Assembly: GCA_009775265.1 (NCBI GenBank)
Contig: VSPG01000011.1
Location: forward strand, 1 to 52,478
DNA length: 52,478 nt
From: Muribaculaceae bacterium
GTDB lineage: Bacteria > Bacteroidota > Bacteroidia > Bacteroidales > Muribaculaceae
Reading direction: 5' to 3'
Part shown: positions 43,760 through 52,478 of the stretch, one piece after another
Position numbering within the stretch: position 1 is the first letter of the stretch
Layout: each line of letters begins with the position of its first letter
Position numbers and translations under genes: made by a program
The notes under the pieces: model-generated
Databases searched by the model: none
What the model saw: the letters and a program-made list of their open reading frames with translations, nothing else
Told to the model about the DNA's origin: nothing

Positions 43760-45243
43760 AACGTACAATTCTATTTGCAGCCGCTGCGCTCGCCTCGTCG
43801 GCGGCAATGGCTGAAATCACCCTGCCCGACATAGTGGGCGACAACATGGTGCTGCAGCAGAACACCGAGGCTCGTATCTGGGGATGGGCCTCGCCGGGTT
43901 CGGAAATCGAGGCGATGGCCTCATGGCAGACTGAAAGTTCTCCTGCGGTGCGTGCCACGGCCGGTCCCGACAGCCTGTGGACACTCACATTGCCCACTCC
44001 GGACGCTTCGCGCAAAGCTTATACCGTGCGGTTGCGCGGCGACGGCTCCGACATACTTTTGGAGAATGTTCTCATAGGCGAGGTGTGGCTGTGTTCCGGC
44101 CAGAGCAATATGGATATGCCTTTGCGCGGATACTTCACGCAGCCTGTGGAGGGCGGCGGCCGCGCTATCGCTTACAGCGGCAGCACTCCGCATGTGCGTG
44201 TGGCCACTGTCGACCGCCGCGGCAGCTACGAGCCTCAGCAGCGTGTGGGCGGCGCATGGAAAGAGAGCAAGCCGGCCAATGCCGGGGAGTTCAGTGCGCT
44301 GGCCTATTTCTTTGCTGAATCGCTCAACCGCATTCTTGATGTGCCCGTAGGCGTCATAGTATGCGCCTACGGAGGTTCGCGACTTGAAAGCTGGATGCCT
44401 GCCGAGATGCTCGCGTCGCTCGAAGGTGAAGACATGGCGGCTGAACGCGACGGCACGAAAAAGGTGGACGAGTGGCACCGTATAGGCGTGCGCTACAATG
44501 CCATGCTGCTGCCCGTAAGCCGCTACACTGTCAGTGGTTTTCTGTGGAACCAGGGCGAGAGCAATGTGGGCAAGCACGAAGAACTCCCGAAGCGTCAGCG
44601 CGACATGGTACAGCACTGGCGCAAACTATGGGGACTTGGCGAACTGCCTTTCTACTTCGTGGAACTTCCGCCGTGGGACTACGGCAACCGCGACGCCGAC
44701 TATGCAGCCATGTTCCGCGAAGCGCAGCATCTTGCGGCAGCCGTGACTCCTCGTAGCGCCGTCGTGTGCACTTCCGATCTCATATATCCCCACGAGGTGG
44801 CCGACGTGCATGCCAGCCGCAAGCGCGAGATAGGCGAGCGGCTTTCGTGGGTAGCTGCGGCAGATGCCTACGGCGTTGAGGGTATGCCGGTGCTTTATCC
44901 GCATTTCCGGGAAATGGAAGTGCAGGGCGACAAGGCCACGCTGCGTTTCACGGGTGCCGATTCCGGCTTCACCCCCAACCAGTATCTCGAAGGTTTCGAA
45001 GCTTGCGGCGCCGACGGCGTGTGGCATCCGGCCACGGCCTACGAAGGACTGGATTCGCGCGACATACACATCACATGTCCCGACGCCGGCGAAATAAAAG
45101 AAGTGCGTTATTGCTTCAGAAATTTCGCAGTAGGCAAGGTGCACAATATGATGGGGCTTCCGCTTATACCGTTCAGAAGCAGCGTGCCTACGCCTCTGTC
45201 CACATGCTTCGGCGGCAAGCAGCCGCCTGTGAAACGCCGCTGA
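43756..45243 (+). CDS. SGNH-type (sialate O-acetylesterase-like) carbohydrate acetylesterase
   Basis: A 495-residue exported esterase (signal peptide about 1-19). The nucleophile Ser117 is in CSGQSNM, block III is NQGESN, and the His lies in DVHASRK. It belongs to the family annotated as sialate O-acetylesterase, but in a mannan PUL it more likely removes acetyl groups from mannan. No sialic-acid genes are present nearby. It sits between two GH5 genes, with a 4-bp overlap upstream and a 4-bp gap downstream. Confidence 0.9.
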   Translation: MKRTILFAAAALASSAAMAEITLPDIVGDNMVLQQNTEARIWGWASPGSEIEAMASWQTESSPAVRATAGPDSLWTLTLPTPDASRKAYTVRLRGDGSDILLENVLIGEVWLCSGQSNMDMPLRGYFTQPVEGGGRAIAYSGSTPHVRVATVDRRGSYEPQQRVGGAWKESKPANAGEFSALAYFFAESLNRILDVPVGVIVCAYGGSRLESWMPAEMLASLEGEDMAAERDGTKKVDEWHRIGVRYNAMLLPVSRYTVSGFLWNQGESNVGKHEELPKRQRDMVQHWRKLWGLGELPFYFVELPPWDYGNRDADYAAMFREAQHLAAAVTPRSAVVCTSDLIYPHEVADVHASRKREIGERLSWVAAADAYGVEGMPVLYPHFREMEVQGDKATLRFTGADSGFTPNQYLEGFEACGADGVWHPATAYEGLDSRDIHITCPDAGEIKEVRYCFRNFAVGKVHNMMGLPLIPFRSSVPTPLSTCFGGKQPPVKRR

Positions 45244-45247
45244 CGAC

Positions 45248-46543
45248 ATGAAAAAGATATTATATGCCATAGTGCTCGGTGCTTTTGTCGCAGCCGGGCT
45301 CAGCATGTGCAAGCCTGCGGATGCTGCCGCAGGACAGCAGTATGTGTCGGTGCGCGACGGCGAGTTCTACATAGGCGATTCCGTCTACCGCTACGTGGGC
45401 GCCAACTTCTGGTACGGGGCCATACTGGCCTCGGAGGGCAGGGGAGGCGACCGCGCCCGTCTCGCCCGCGAACTCGACCTGTTGCAGAGCATCGGTGTCG
45501 ACAATCTGCGCGTGCTCGTTGGGGGCGACGGCGAGGAAAATGTGCCGTCGCACATCATGCCGGTGCTCCAGACATCCCCCGGAGTGTACAACGACACCAT
45601 TCTCGACGGCCTCGACTATCTTATGGCCGAACTCGAGCGCCGAGGCATGAAAGCGGTGCTTTTCCTCAACAACGCATGGGAATGGAGCGGTGGCTACGGC
45701 ACCTACCTCGAATGGGCCGGTGCGGGCCGTCAGCCCAATCCTGCCATCGACGGCTATCCTGCGTATATGGCCGCCATGGCGCGTTTCGTGACCAATGATT
45801 CCGCGAAAAGTCTCGCCATAGACCATGCGCGCCGCATGGCGTCGCGTGTCAACCGATATACCTCACGCCCATATGCCGAAAGTCCGGCTCTCATGTCGTG
45901 GCAGGTGGCCAACGAACCGCGTGCTTTCGCCGGCGACAGTGCCACCAAAGCCGCGTTCGCCGATTATATAATATCAACGGCGAGAGCCATAAAGGAATGC
46001 GACCCGAACCACATGGTAAGCACCGGCAGTGAGGGTGTGCACGGATGTGAGTATGATATGGCCCTGTGGCGTAAAATCCATGAAGCGCCCGAGATAGACT
46101 ACGGCATACTGCACTTGTGGCCCTACAACTGGGGTTGGATAGACAGCCTCTCCGTGGCCGACAGCGTGGCTCCGGCCTTCGACAAGGCCGTGGCATACAT
46201 ACGCCCGCATTATGAGGCTATGCATGCGGCCGGAAAGCCGCTCGTGCTCGAAGAATTCGGCTATCCCCGCGACGGCATGCGCTACACTCCCGGCAGTCCC
46301 GTGCACGGCCGCGACGCTTTCTATAGCCGCATATTCCGCCTTATAGCCGACTCGGGAATGATAAACGGCTGCAACTTCTGGGGATGGGGCGGCTATGCCG
46401 CGCCCGCACACGAAAACTGGCAGCCGTGGGACGATTACACCTGCGACCCCGCACAGGAGCCGCAAGGTCTAAACTCGGTGTTCGCAGCCGATTCCACCAC
46501 GCTTGCCATAATACGCGGTGCAGTGAACGAAATAAACCCGTAA
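45248..46543 (+). CDS. GH5 beta-mannanase (subfamily 7-like)
   Basis: A 431-residue secreted enzyme. The acid/base is Glu223 (WQVANEPR) and the nucleophile Glu336 (LVLEEFGYPRDG). GANFWYGAIL, NLRVLVGGDGE, LHLWPYNWGWID and FWGWGGYA fit GH5 subfamily 7 beta-1,4-mannanases. The signal region has a Cys21 (LSMC), which is a weak lipobox; surface lipoprotein or periplasmic form are both possible. It is the best single marker that this PUL is for mannan. Confidence 0.93.
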   Translation: MKKILYAIVLGAFVAAGLSMCKPADAAAGQQYVSVRDGEFYIGDSVYRYVGANFWYGAILASEGRGGDRARLARELDLLQSIGVDNLRVLVGGDGEENVPSHIMPVLQTSPGVYNDTILDGLDYLMAELERRGMKAVLFLNNAWEWSGGYGTYLEWAGAGRQPNPAIDGYPAYMAAMARFVTNDSAKSLAIDHARRMASRVNRYTSRPYAESPALMSWQVANEPRAFAGDSATKAAFADYIISTARAIKECDPNHMVSTGSEGVHGCEYDMALWRKIHEAPEIDYGILHLWPYNWGWIDSLSVADSVAPAFDKAVAYIRPHYEAMHAAGKPLVLEEFGYPRDGMRYTPGSPVHGRDAFYSRIFRLIADSGMINGCNFWGWGGYAAPAHENWQPWDDYTCDPAQEPQGLNSVFAADSTTLAIIRGAVNEINP

Positions 46544-46547
46544 TACT

Positions 46548-47110
46548 ATGAATAAGACAATTGTTTTTGCGGCAGCAGCCATAGCTATGGCCTCGGCCGG
46601 TGGTGCGGCCGCTCGCAATCTGCGCGTGGAAGTGGACAAAAGCCACAATCTGTGGTGGAATGCACCCGAGCGGCCGCAGATGGTGCTGACAGTCAGCGAC
46701 ACTCTGCCGTCTTCCTCCAAGAAGGAATCGCAACTGCGCTTTCCGACGGACGCCTGCGCGCGATAGCTCCCTACATCCCGTTTCTGAGTGATTATCCCGA
46801 CTATTTCCGTATTGTGGGCTGGCCCGCATCGTCCGTCAAGGAGGAAGCCTCGCGCCTCGGCCTTTCCGACAGCCGGATGTATGCCAATCTGAGCTACTTC
46901 GACATAAAGAATTTTGCGCGCCTCATCACGTGACCTGTGCTCATGGGCATAGGGCTGCAGGACACGACCTGCCCTCCGCACACGAATATGTCGAGCTACA
47001 ACCTCATCACATCTCCCAAAGTGCTGGTTATATATCCCGAATGCGGTCATTATGTGGACTACGGCGACTGGAATCGCCGTCGCGATGCATTCTTTAAGCG
47101 TTGGTGGTAG
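46548..47110 (+). pseudogene. Broken CE7-type (AXE1/cephalosporin-C deacetylase) acetylesterase
   Basis: The first 219 bp give a signal peptide and the beginning of an AXE1-like N-terminal domain (NLRVEVDKSHNLWW). The reading frame then shifts at about 46720 directly into late catalytic-domain sequence (AIAPYIPFLSDYP, YFDIKNFA), so the middle with the nucleophile GxSxG is missing. A further in-frame TGA at 46931-46933 sits where the family has the Cys of CPVLMGIGLQD. The last part (TCPPHTNMSSYN, YPECGH) runs to TAG 47108-47110. It is clearly inactive. It lies 4 bp after the mannanase gene, so it was once part of this operon. Confidence 0.9.
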
Positions 47111-47138
47111 AGCCGGAAAACCGAATCCATAGACGGCT

Positions 47139-47189
47139 TATAAATAATACAGGTGCCGGACTCGCTGTCCGGCACCTGTATTATTTATA
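47139..47189. terminator. Bidirectional terminator with perfect 23-bp stem
   Basis: 47139-47161 and 47167-47189 are perfect reverse complements around loop TCGCT. AT-rich outer arms give U-rich tails both ways. It separates the enzyme operon from the SusCD operon. Confidence 0.88.
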
Positions 47190-47234
47190 ATAATTGCTAA
47201 AATAGTATATCTTTGATTCTTTGATATTGTATTT

Positions 47235-47265
47235 CGTAATTTTCGAAAATACGTCCGTAATTTTG
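47235..47265 (+). promoter_or_regulatory. Possible operator upstream of SusC
   Basis: CGTAATTTT occurs at 47235-47243 and again at 47256-47264, 21 bp apart (two helix turns). Between them is the 12-bp palindrome ATTTTCGAAAAT (47239-47250). The rest of 47190-47410 is AT-rich with no gene. Direct repeats at this spacing are typical of AraC or HTCS sites, but this is only a pattern. Confidence 0.35.
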
Positions 47266-47410
47266 GTTCTGTGAGTGGTATCTATTGTAATTGCGGACAT
47301 AAACATTCAATTTTAAGGTAAGTGTTAATTTGCATTCGTTAAAAATACGATAAAAAGATGTTGTTTAACATAAGATGTGTTTTGCATAGTTAAAGATAAA
47401 AAAGTATAGT

Positions 47411-47438
47411 TTTGACTTGTTTAATTGCACTAACTTTG
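47411..47438 (+). promoter_or_regulatory. Promoter of the SusCD operon
   Basis: TTTG (47411-47414), 16 bases, then TAACTTTG (47431-47438). It leaves a leader of about 90 nt before the SusC start. Confidence 0.65.
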
Positions 47439-47535
47439 TGTCGATGAATACCTCCATTGTCTATGCGCTGAGGCGCTATACAATATAATAAGCCAATATA
47501 AACCAATCCATAACTTAACCTTTTAAAAGCTGTTC

Positions 47536-50500
47536 ATGAAAACATGTAGCAATCTGAATGTCAAGTTCCTGCTTTTGGCACTATTCGCAATAGTGTCCAT
47601 GAGCCTGACAGCGCAGGTCACGGTTACGGGTACTGTCCTGGATTCTACGGGCGAAAGCATCATCGGTGCTTCTGTGGTAGAGAAAGGCCAGACCGGAGGC
47701 GCGACCACCGACATCGACGGCAAGTTCACCATTCGTGTGGGCAATGCCGACGCAACACTTGTAATTTCTTACGTCGGGATGAAGACGCAGGAAGTCAAAC
47801 TAAAAGGGCGCAAGAACATCGACGTCACACTCGAGGATTCGAGCGAAGCCCTCAGCGAACTCGTCGTTGTGGGCTACGGCACCCAGAAGCGCAGCGACAT
47901 CACAGGCTCCGTGGCGTCGCTTTCCGAGGATCAGATGCGTCAGACCATCGTCACCAATGCCGACCAGATGCTTCAGGGCAAAGTGGCCGGTGTGCAGGTG
48001 ACGCAGAACTCCGGTGCACCAGGCGGCGCCACCTCAGTGCGTATCCGTGGCGCAAGCTCCCTTAACTCGTCCAACGAACCCCTGTACATCATCGACGGTG
48101 TGCCCATGGGCGGCAGCACCAGCATAGGCGGCTTCGACTGGATGGGCGGTTCCAACGGTCAGACCACAGTGAATCCGCTCGCCTCCATAGCTCCGAGCGA
48201 CATTGTGAGCATCGACGTGCTCAAGGATGCCTCGGCATGTGCCATATATGGCGCCGCAGGCGCCAATGGCGTAGTCATGGTGACTACGCGCCGAGGCTCC
48301 GCCGGCCACACCAACATCACATACGACGGCTATGTGGCATGGCAGCAGACAGCCAAGCGCCTCGACATGATGGACCTGCGTGAATATGCCGAATATCAGA
48401 CCCAGCTTTACAACGAGGGCGTAATCGGCGACGGCAACTACGACAAGATGTACAGCGACCCGAGCCTGCTCGGAAAGGGCACCGACTGGCAGGACGAAAT
48501 CTTCCGCACAGGCTTCATGCAGAGCCATCAGGTGGGAGTCACGGGCGGCAATGAGAAGACCGTCTATGCCATGAGCGCCGGATGGATGAAGCAGGAAGGC
48601 ACCGTGATAGGCTCGGACTTTACCCGCTTCAACACCCGCTTCAATCTCGACAATAACTTCACGTCATGGCTGAAAATCGGCGGTTCGCTGGCCTATACCC
48701 GCACCGACGAGACCATCACCCGCCAGGACGGCAACGACGGCATCATCATGCAGGCCATGACCATGATGCCTTCCGTGCCTGTGCGCGATTTCGACGGCAA
48801 CTGGGCCGGTCCCACCACCACCAACGGCGCTTCGAAGTACAATCCCGTGGCAATGGCGCTCATCACCAACAATACGCTGCTGCGCCAGCGCGTGACAGGC
48901 AATTTCTACGTCAACGCCGACTTCCTGAAGTATTTCACGTTCCGCGCAGAGTATGCATTCGACGCCTCGCAGAACCAGAACAAATCGTTCCAGCCCACCT
49001 ATAAGTTCGGTGTGAACGGCAACGACACCAACCGCATGATGCAGCGCGAAGACCATAACTTCTACTGGATGCAGAAAGACTACATCACCTACCACCAGGT
49101 GTTCGGCGAAAAACACGACGTCACGGTGATGGCCGGTTTCGAAGCCTCCAGGAGCAGCTGGGAGGGTACTCAGCTCATCAAGAAGAATTTCTCCAACGAC
49201 TACATACATGTGATGGGCGAGGATGGCGAGTTCCAGAGCAACAGCGGCTGGAAAGACGCCAGCACCACCGCTTCCATATTCGCACGCGCCAATTACGGAT
49301 TCGACAACCGCTACCTGCTCACGGCCACCCTGCGCCGCGACGGCAGCTCCAAGTTCGGCCGAAACAACAAGTGGGGCACATTCCCCTCGGTGGCTCTCGC
49401 ATGGCGCATCAACCAGGAGAAATGGCTTGAGAGCGCCCATTGGCTCAACAACCTCAAGCTCCGTCTGGGCTATGGAAAGGTGGGCAACAGCAACATCGAC
49501 ACCTACCGCTACGGCTCTGGCATGCAGACCGTGCTCACTCCTTTCGGCACAGGATATATCCCTCAGAACCTCGCCAATCCCAACATCAAATGGGAGGCTT
49601 CCGAGCAGTGGAATGCGGGTGTTGACTTCGCTGTACTCGACAACCGCCTGAGCTTCACCGTCGACGTCTACCGCAAACAGACACAGGACCTGCTCATGCA
49701 GATGTTTGTGCCCGGCCACCTCGGCCCGAGCGGCGACGACGTGTGGGGCAGCATCGCGCCTCCATATGCCAACGTGGGCAAGACGCGCAACACCGGTATT
49801 GACGTGCAGATAAACGCTATCCCCGTCACCAACAAGGATTTCCACTGGAGTTCGTCCGTCACTCTGTCGCACAACCGCAACAAAATCGTCGCTCTTAATG
49901 AAGACTCGCAGGTAATCTATGGTAAAATCGACTGGTTCAGCGAATTCGGCACCTGCACCATGTTCAAGGTGGGCGAACCGATGGGCGTATTTTACGGCTA
50001 CGAGACCGACGGCCTGTTCATGAACGAAGCCGACATCCTCGGCCACGCCACACAGACCGGCGGCGACACTCCCTATGCCAATAAAATAGACAAGGTGAGC
50101 GGCGCATGGATAGGCGACGTGAAATTCGTGGACCAGAACGGCGACGGTGTCATCAACGATGCCGACCAGAAGGTGATAGGCGACCCCAATCCCGACATCG
50201 TATACGGCTGGACCAACACATTCAATTATAAGAATTTCGAACTCAATATCGGTCTCACAGGCCAGTTCGGCGGCGACATCCTCAACTGGGCCCGCTCCCG
50301 TGTGGAAGGTCTCAGTTCCATATGGGACAATCAGAGCACCGATGTGCTCGACCGCGCCCAGGCCATGCTCATCGACCCCGCCGGCGGCGACGTGATAGCC
50401 AATCTCATGCTCGCCCCCGGCAGCAACGGCATCCCGCGTTTCAGTAACCTCGACGCCAACGGCAACCAGCGCATGAGCGACCGCTGGCTCGAAGACGCCA

Positions 50501-50742
50501 CCTACCTGCGCATACAGAACATCTCGCTGGCCTACAACCTTCCGCAGAACTGGGCTAAAAAGGCCTTCCTTCAGAATGCCAAACTCTACTTCAACGTGCA
50601 GAACGTCTACACCTTCACGAAGTATAAAGGCTACGACCCCGAAATCGGTGCTTTCAACCAGAGCTCTCTGCTACAGAACATCGACCGCGGACGCTATCCC
50701 ACTCCCCGCACCTACACGATAGGCCTTAACCTCGCATTCTAA
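47536..50742 (+). CDS. SusC/RagA-family TonB-dependent glycan transporter
   Basis: A 1068-residue outer-membrane protein with a signal peptide (about 1-27), an N-terminal carboxypeptidase-regulatory-like domain (GTVLDSTGESIIGASVVEKG, DGKFTI), the TonB box region ELVVVGYGTQKRSDITGSVAS, a plug domain and a long beta barrel ending in an aromatic residue (YTIGLNLAF). It imports oligosaccharides captured with SusD using TonB energy. There is no STN domain, so sigma/anti-sigma signalling is not suggested. Confidence 0.96.
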   Translation: MKTCSNLNVKFLLLALFAIVSMSLTAQVTVTGTVLDSTGESIIGASVVEKGQTGGATTDIDGKFTIRVGNADATLVISYVGMKTQEVKLKGRKNIDVTLEDSSEALSELVVVGYGTQKRSDITGSVASLSEDQMRQTIVTNADQMLQGKVAGVQVTQNSGAPGGATSVRIRGASSLNSSNEPLYIIDGVPMGGSTSIGGFDWMGGSNGQTTVNPLASIAPSDIVSIDVLKDASACAIYGAAGANGVVMVTTRRGSAGHTNITYDGYVAWQQTAKRLDMMDLREYAEYQTQLYNEGVIGDGNYDKMYSDPSLLGKGTDWQDEIFRTGFMQSHQVGVTGGNEKTVYAMSAGWMKQEGTVIGSDFTRFNTRFNLDNNFTSWLKIGGSLAYTRTDETITRQDGNDGIIMQAMTMMPSVPVRDFDGNWAGPTTTNGASKYNPVAMALITNNTLLRQRVTGNFYVNADFLKYFTFRAEYAFDASQNQNKSFQPTYKFGVNGNDTNRMMQREDHNFYWMQKDYITYHQVFGEKHDVTVMAGFEASRSSWEGTQLIKKNFSNDYIHVMGEDGEFQSNSGWKDASTTASIFARANYGFDNRYLLTATLRRDGSSKFGRNNKWGTFPSVALAWRINQEKWLESAHWLNNLKLRLGYGKVGNSNIDTYRYGSGMQTVLTPFGTGYIPQNLANPNIKWEASEQWNAGVDFAVLDNRLSFTVDVYRKQTQDLLMQMFVPGHLGPSGDDVWGSIAPPYANVGKTRNTGIDVQINAIPVTNKDFHWSSSVTLSHNRNKIVALNEDSQVIYGKIDWFSEFGTCTMFKVGEPMGVFYGYETDGLFMNEADILGHATQTGGDTPYANKIDKVSGAWIGDVKFVDQNGDGVINDADQKVIGDPNPDIVYGWTNTFNYKNFELNIGLTGQFGGDILNWARSRVEGLSSIWDNQSTDVLDRAQAMLIDPAGGDVIANLMLAPGSNGIPRFSNLDANGNQRMSDRWLEDATYLRIQNISLAYNLPQNWAKKAFLQNAKLYFNVQNVYTFTKYKGYDPEIGAFNQSSLLQNIDRGRYPTPRTYTIGLNLAF

Positions 50743-50765
50743 TCTCTCTTAAGCAAAACAAGTAA

Positions 50766-52478
50766 ATGAAAAACATATTCAAGACTTCCGCTCTGGCCCT
50801 TGTCCTTGCCGGCTCGCTCGCAAGCTGCGACGACTTCCTGACGGTGGACCCCGTGGACAAGCCCGTGATGGAGAGCTACTACGTCACTCCCGAAGCGCTC
50901 CGCTCGAGCACTTCGACAATATACAGCGCCAAGACATGGAGCAATTTCCACATGAATTTTCAGTGGAAAATGGACATGATCAACGGCGACATGTATTACA
51001 CCTACGGTGCCGAAGGCCAGTGGTTTTTCGGAACATACACGCCCATCAACCAGTACATCAACGAAGGATGGAAAGGGTTGTACAACGTGATACTGTTCTG
51101 CAACTCCATCATCCACGACATCGTGCCCATCTGCGGCGGCACCATCACCGAAGCCGACAAGACCCAGGCTTTGGCCGAAGCGCGCGCCATCCGCGGCTAC
51201 TGCTACTACGTGATAGCCGAAGTGTGGCACGACGCGCCAATAGTTGAAAACAACTCCGAGACCATCTCCAGCGGCAATTTCGACCTGCCTCGCAACACGC
51301 AGGCGAGCATCTACCGCTTCGCCATGGACGACCTCGACTTCGCCGTGGCCAATCTCCAGCCCTCAAACTCCGACGCATGGCGTCTTGATGTGCGCAAAGC
51401 CCGCGCGCTGCGTGCCAAGCTGGGTGTGACCATGGCTGCCCACAAAGACTACGGCTACGACCGTGAGGCGCTCTACAAAAAAGCCGCCGCCGACGCCCTG
51501 TACTGCATAGAGAACACCGAAGCACTCACAAGCATCGACTTTGCCACGCTGTTCGACGTGGACAAGAACAACGGTCCGGAAAGCATCCTTGCGATACAAT
51601 GCGGATCGCTCGGATACAGCTACGGCAACGGCCGCACCACGGCGTGGAGCCGCTCTGACCTTCTCGCCGACGAGCAGTGGGGAGGAGGCAAAGGCCCCAC
51701 CATATCGCTGCAGCAGAGCTACGAACGCAACGACCTGCGCCGCAAGTGGACTTTCATGAAAAACGGCGACTTCTATCCCGGCCTCAGCAAGGCCAACGGA
51801 GGCTACACTTATAAAATCGTCAACCGCATGGACGGGCAAGACACCCCGGTCGAGGACCGCAACGAGATGAATGCCCATGTCAAGAAATACATCGTGGGCA
51901 AGAACGCCGATACCGGCGGCCTCAGCGGTACCATGCAGGATGCCGCCAACAACATCTACCTGATGCGTCTTGCCGATGTATACCTGACCTACGTGGAAGC
52001 CGTGATGGGCACCGCCGACGCTACATCCGACGCCACCGCCATGAAGTACTTCAACATGGTGCGCCAGCGTGCAGGACTTTCCGAGCCGTCTTCGGTGACG
52101 TATGCCGAACTGCTCAAAGAGCGTCGTTGCGAACTTGCTTTCGAAAGCCAGACGTGGTTCGATACACAGCGCCTGCGCTACCGCAGCGGCGACCAGGCGG
52201 CACTCGACTGGGTGAACAACGGCCACGGCACCGGCTACAACCGCTGCACGCAGTACATAGCGCGCCGCGACATGGCCGTCGACCCTACCAACGAGAACCA
52301 GGACGACAGCTACGAGCTTGTCGACAGCAAAGAGGACTATGCAATGTACGACCACATACTGCTCAGCGCCTCGTCTTTCGTATGTCCCATTCCGGCCGCC
52401 GTGTCGTCAAGTTCGCCGTCGCTCAGCGGCGCGCCCGTCGACTATTTTGAAGGCGCCGCCCCCGACACCCCCCACACC
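50766..52478 (+). CDS. SusD/RagB-family glycan-binding lipoprotein (3' end beyond window)
   Basis: At least 571 residues, open to the window edge with no stop. It has a lipoprotein signal with LASC (Cys21) followed by DDFL, and the SusD pattern: RAIRGYCYYVIAEVWHDAP (tetratricopeptide-like helices), and near the end LKERRCELAFESQTWFDTQRLR. It sits on the outer surface as the lid of the SusC channel. It starts 23 bp after susC. More PUL genes are probably beyond the window. Confidence 0.95.
   Translation, partial: MKNIFKTSALALVLAGSLASCDDFLTVDPVDKPVMESYYVTPEALRSSTSTIYSAKTWSNFHMNFQWKMDMINGDMYYTYGAEGQWFFGTYTPINQYINEGWKGLYNVILFCNSIIHDIVPICGGTITEADKTQALAEARAIRGYCYYVIAEVWHDAPIVENNSETISSGNFDLPRNTQASIYRFAMDDLDFAVANLQPSNSDAWRLDVRKARALRAKLGVTMAAHKDYGYDREALYKKAAADALYCIENTEALTSIDFATLFDVDKNNGPESILAIQCGSLGYSYGNGRTTAWSRSDLLADEQWGGGKGPTISLQQSYERNDLRRKWTFMKNGDFYPGLSKANGGYTYKIVNRMDGQDTPVEDRNEMNAHVKKYIVGKNADTGGLSGTMQDAANNIYLMRLADVYLTYVEAVMGTADATSDATAMKYFNMVRQRAGLSEPSSVTYAELLKERRCELAFESQTWFDTQRLRYRSGDQAALDWVNNGHGTGYNRCTQYIARRDMAVDPTNENQDDSYELVDSKEDYAMYDHILLSASSFVCPIPAAVSSSSPSLSGAPVDYFEGAAPDTPHT

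Noticed and set aside
43756..45243. True sialic-acid esterase
   Set aside because: No nan genes or sialidase nearby; the mannan enzymes around it fit better with a mannan acetylesterase.
48664..50046. 460-codon minus-strand frame inside susC
   Set aside because: Shadow of the SusC barrel coding sequence.
1..52478. CRISPR arrays, rRNA genes, prophage or plasmid genes
   Set aside because: No regularly spaced repeats, rRNA sequence, integrase, or phage structural genes were seen.

Overview
The window looks like a chromosome segment from a moderately GC-rich member of the Bacteroidales (Bacteroidota), plausibly Muribaculaceae. Three things point there: a SusC/SusD pair in a polysaccharide-utilisation locus (PUL), a fused NuoCD with no NuoEFG, and many upstream regions carrying the Bacteroidota promoter signature TAnnTTTG, several with a TTTG box 16-22 bases further upstream. 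The family-level guess is an inference; the phylum and order are well supported.

Layout. (1) 1-781: remains of a secreted-protein gene cut by a 214-bp element with terminal inverted repeats, ending in a perfect-stem terminator. (2) 796-4556, minus strand: a periplasmic M16 zinc peptidase and a DUF3298 lipoprotein. (3) 4671-4744: tRNA-Pro(TGG) with its own promoter and terminator. (4) 5013-22212: one 17-kb co-directional array encoding complex I and the F1Fo ATP synthase. The whole atp set (DCBEFHAG) sits inside the nuo set, giving nuoA-B-CD-H-[atpDCBEFHAG]-nuoI-J-K-L-M-N. A strong terminator follows nuoN. (5) 22342-24818: a DJ-1/PfpI protein, an AT-rich acetyltransferase split at a G7 tract (candidate phase-variable gene), and an alternative GlmU. 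(6) 24910-28732, minus: priA overlapped by a DUF2130 coiled-coil, nuclease-like gene. (7) 28881-33627, plus: lolD-like ABC ATPase, lipoprotein, DUF3467, cysS, RecD-like helicase. (8) 33631-37191, minus: galM-rnz-tadA-lpxB operon. (9) 37308-38111, minus: M48 peptidase, whose promoter region abuts a second, 313-bp copy of the inverted-repeat element (38159-38471). (10) 38530-52478: a galactomannan-type PUL. It has a divergent AraC regulator, GH36 alpha-galactosidase, mannose-6-phosphate isomerase, GH5 (subfamily 2-like), SGNH acetylesterase, GH5 (subfamily 7-like mannanase), a broken CE7 esterase, then SusC and a SusD that runs off the window.

How the genes work together. The nuo/atp array would couple proton export by an 11-subunit-type complex I (here 10 genes because C and D are fused, with no NADH-input module) to proton-driven ATP synthesis. 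The c-subunit lacks the Na+ ligands. The PUL would bind and import mannan or galactomannan fragments through SusCD, deacetylate them, cut the backbone with GH5 enzymes, strip galactose with GH36 and feed mannose to glycolysis through ManA. The neighbouring galM may help with galactose. The most notable observations are the nested nuo/atp arrangement, the G-tract-split acetyltransferase, and the inverted-repeat element found twice, once in a broken gene and once against a promoter.
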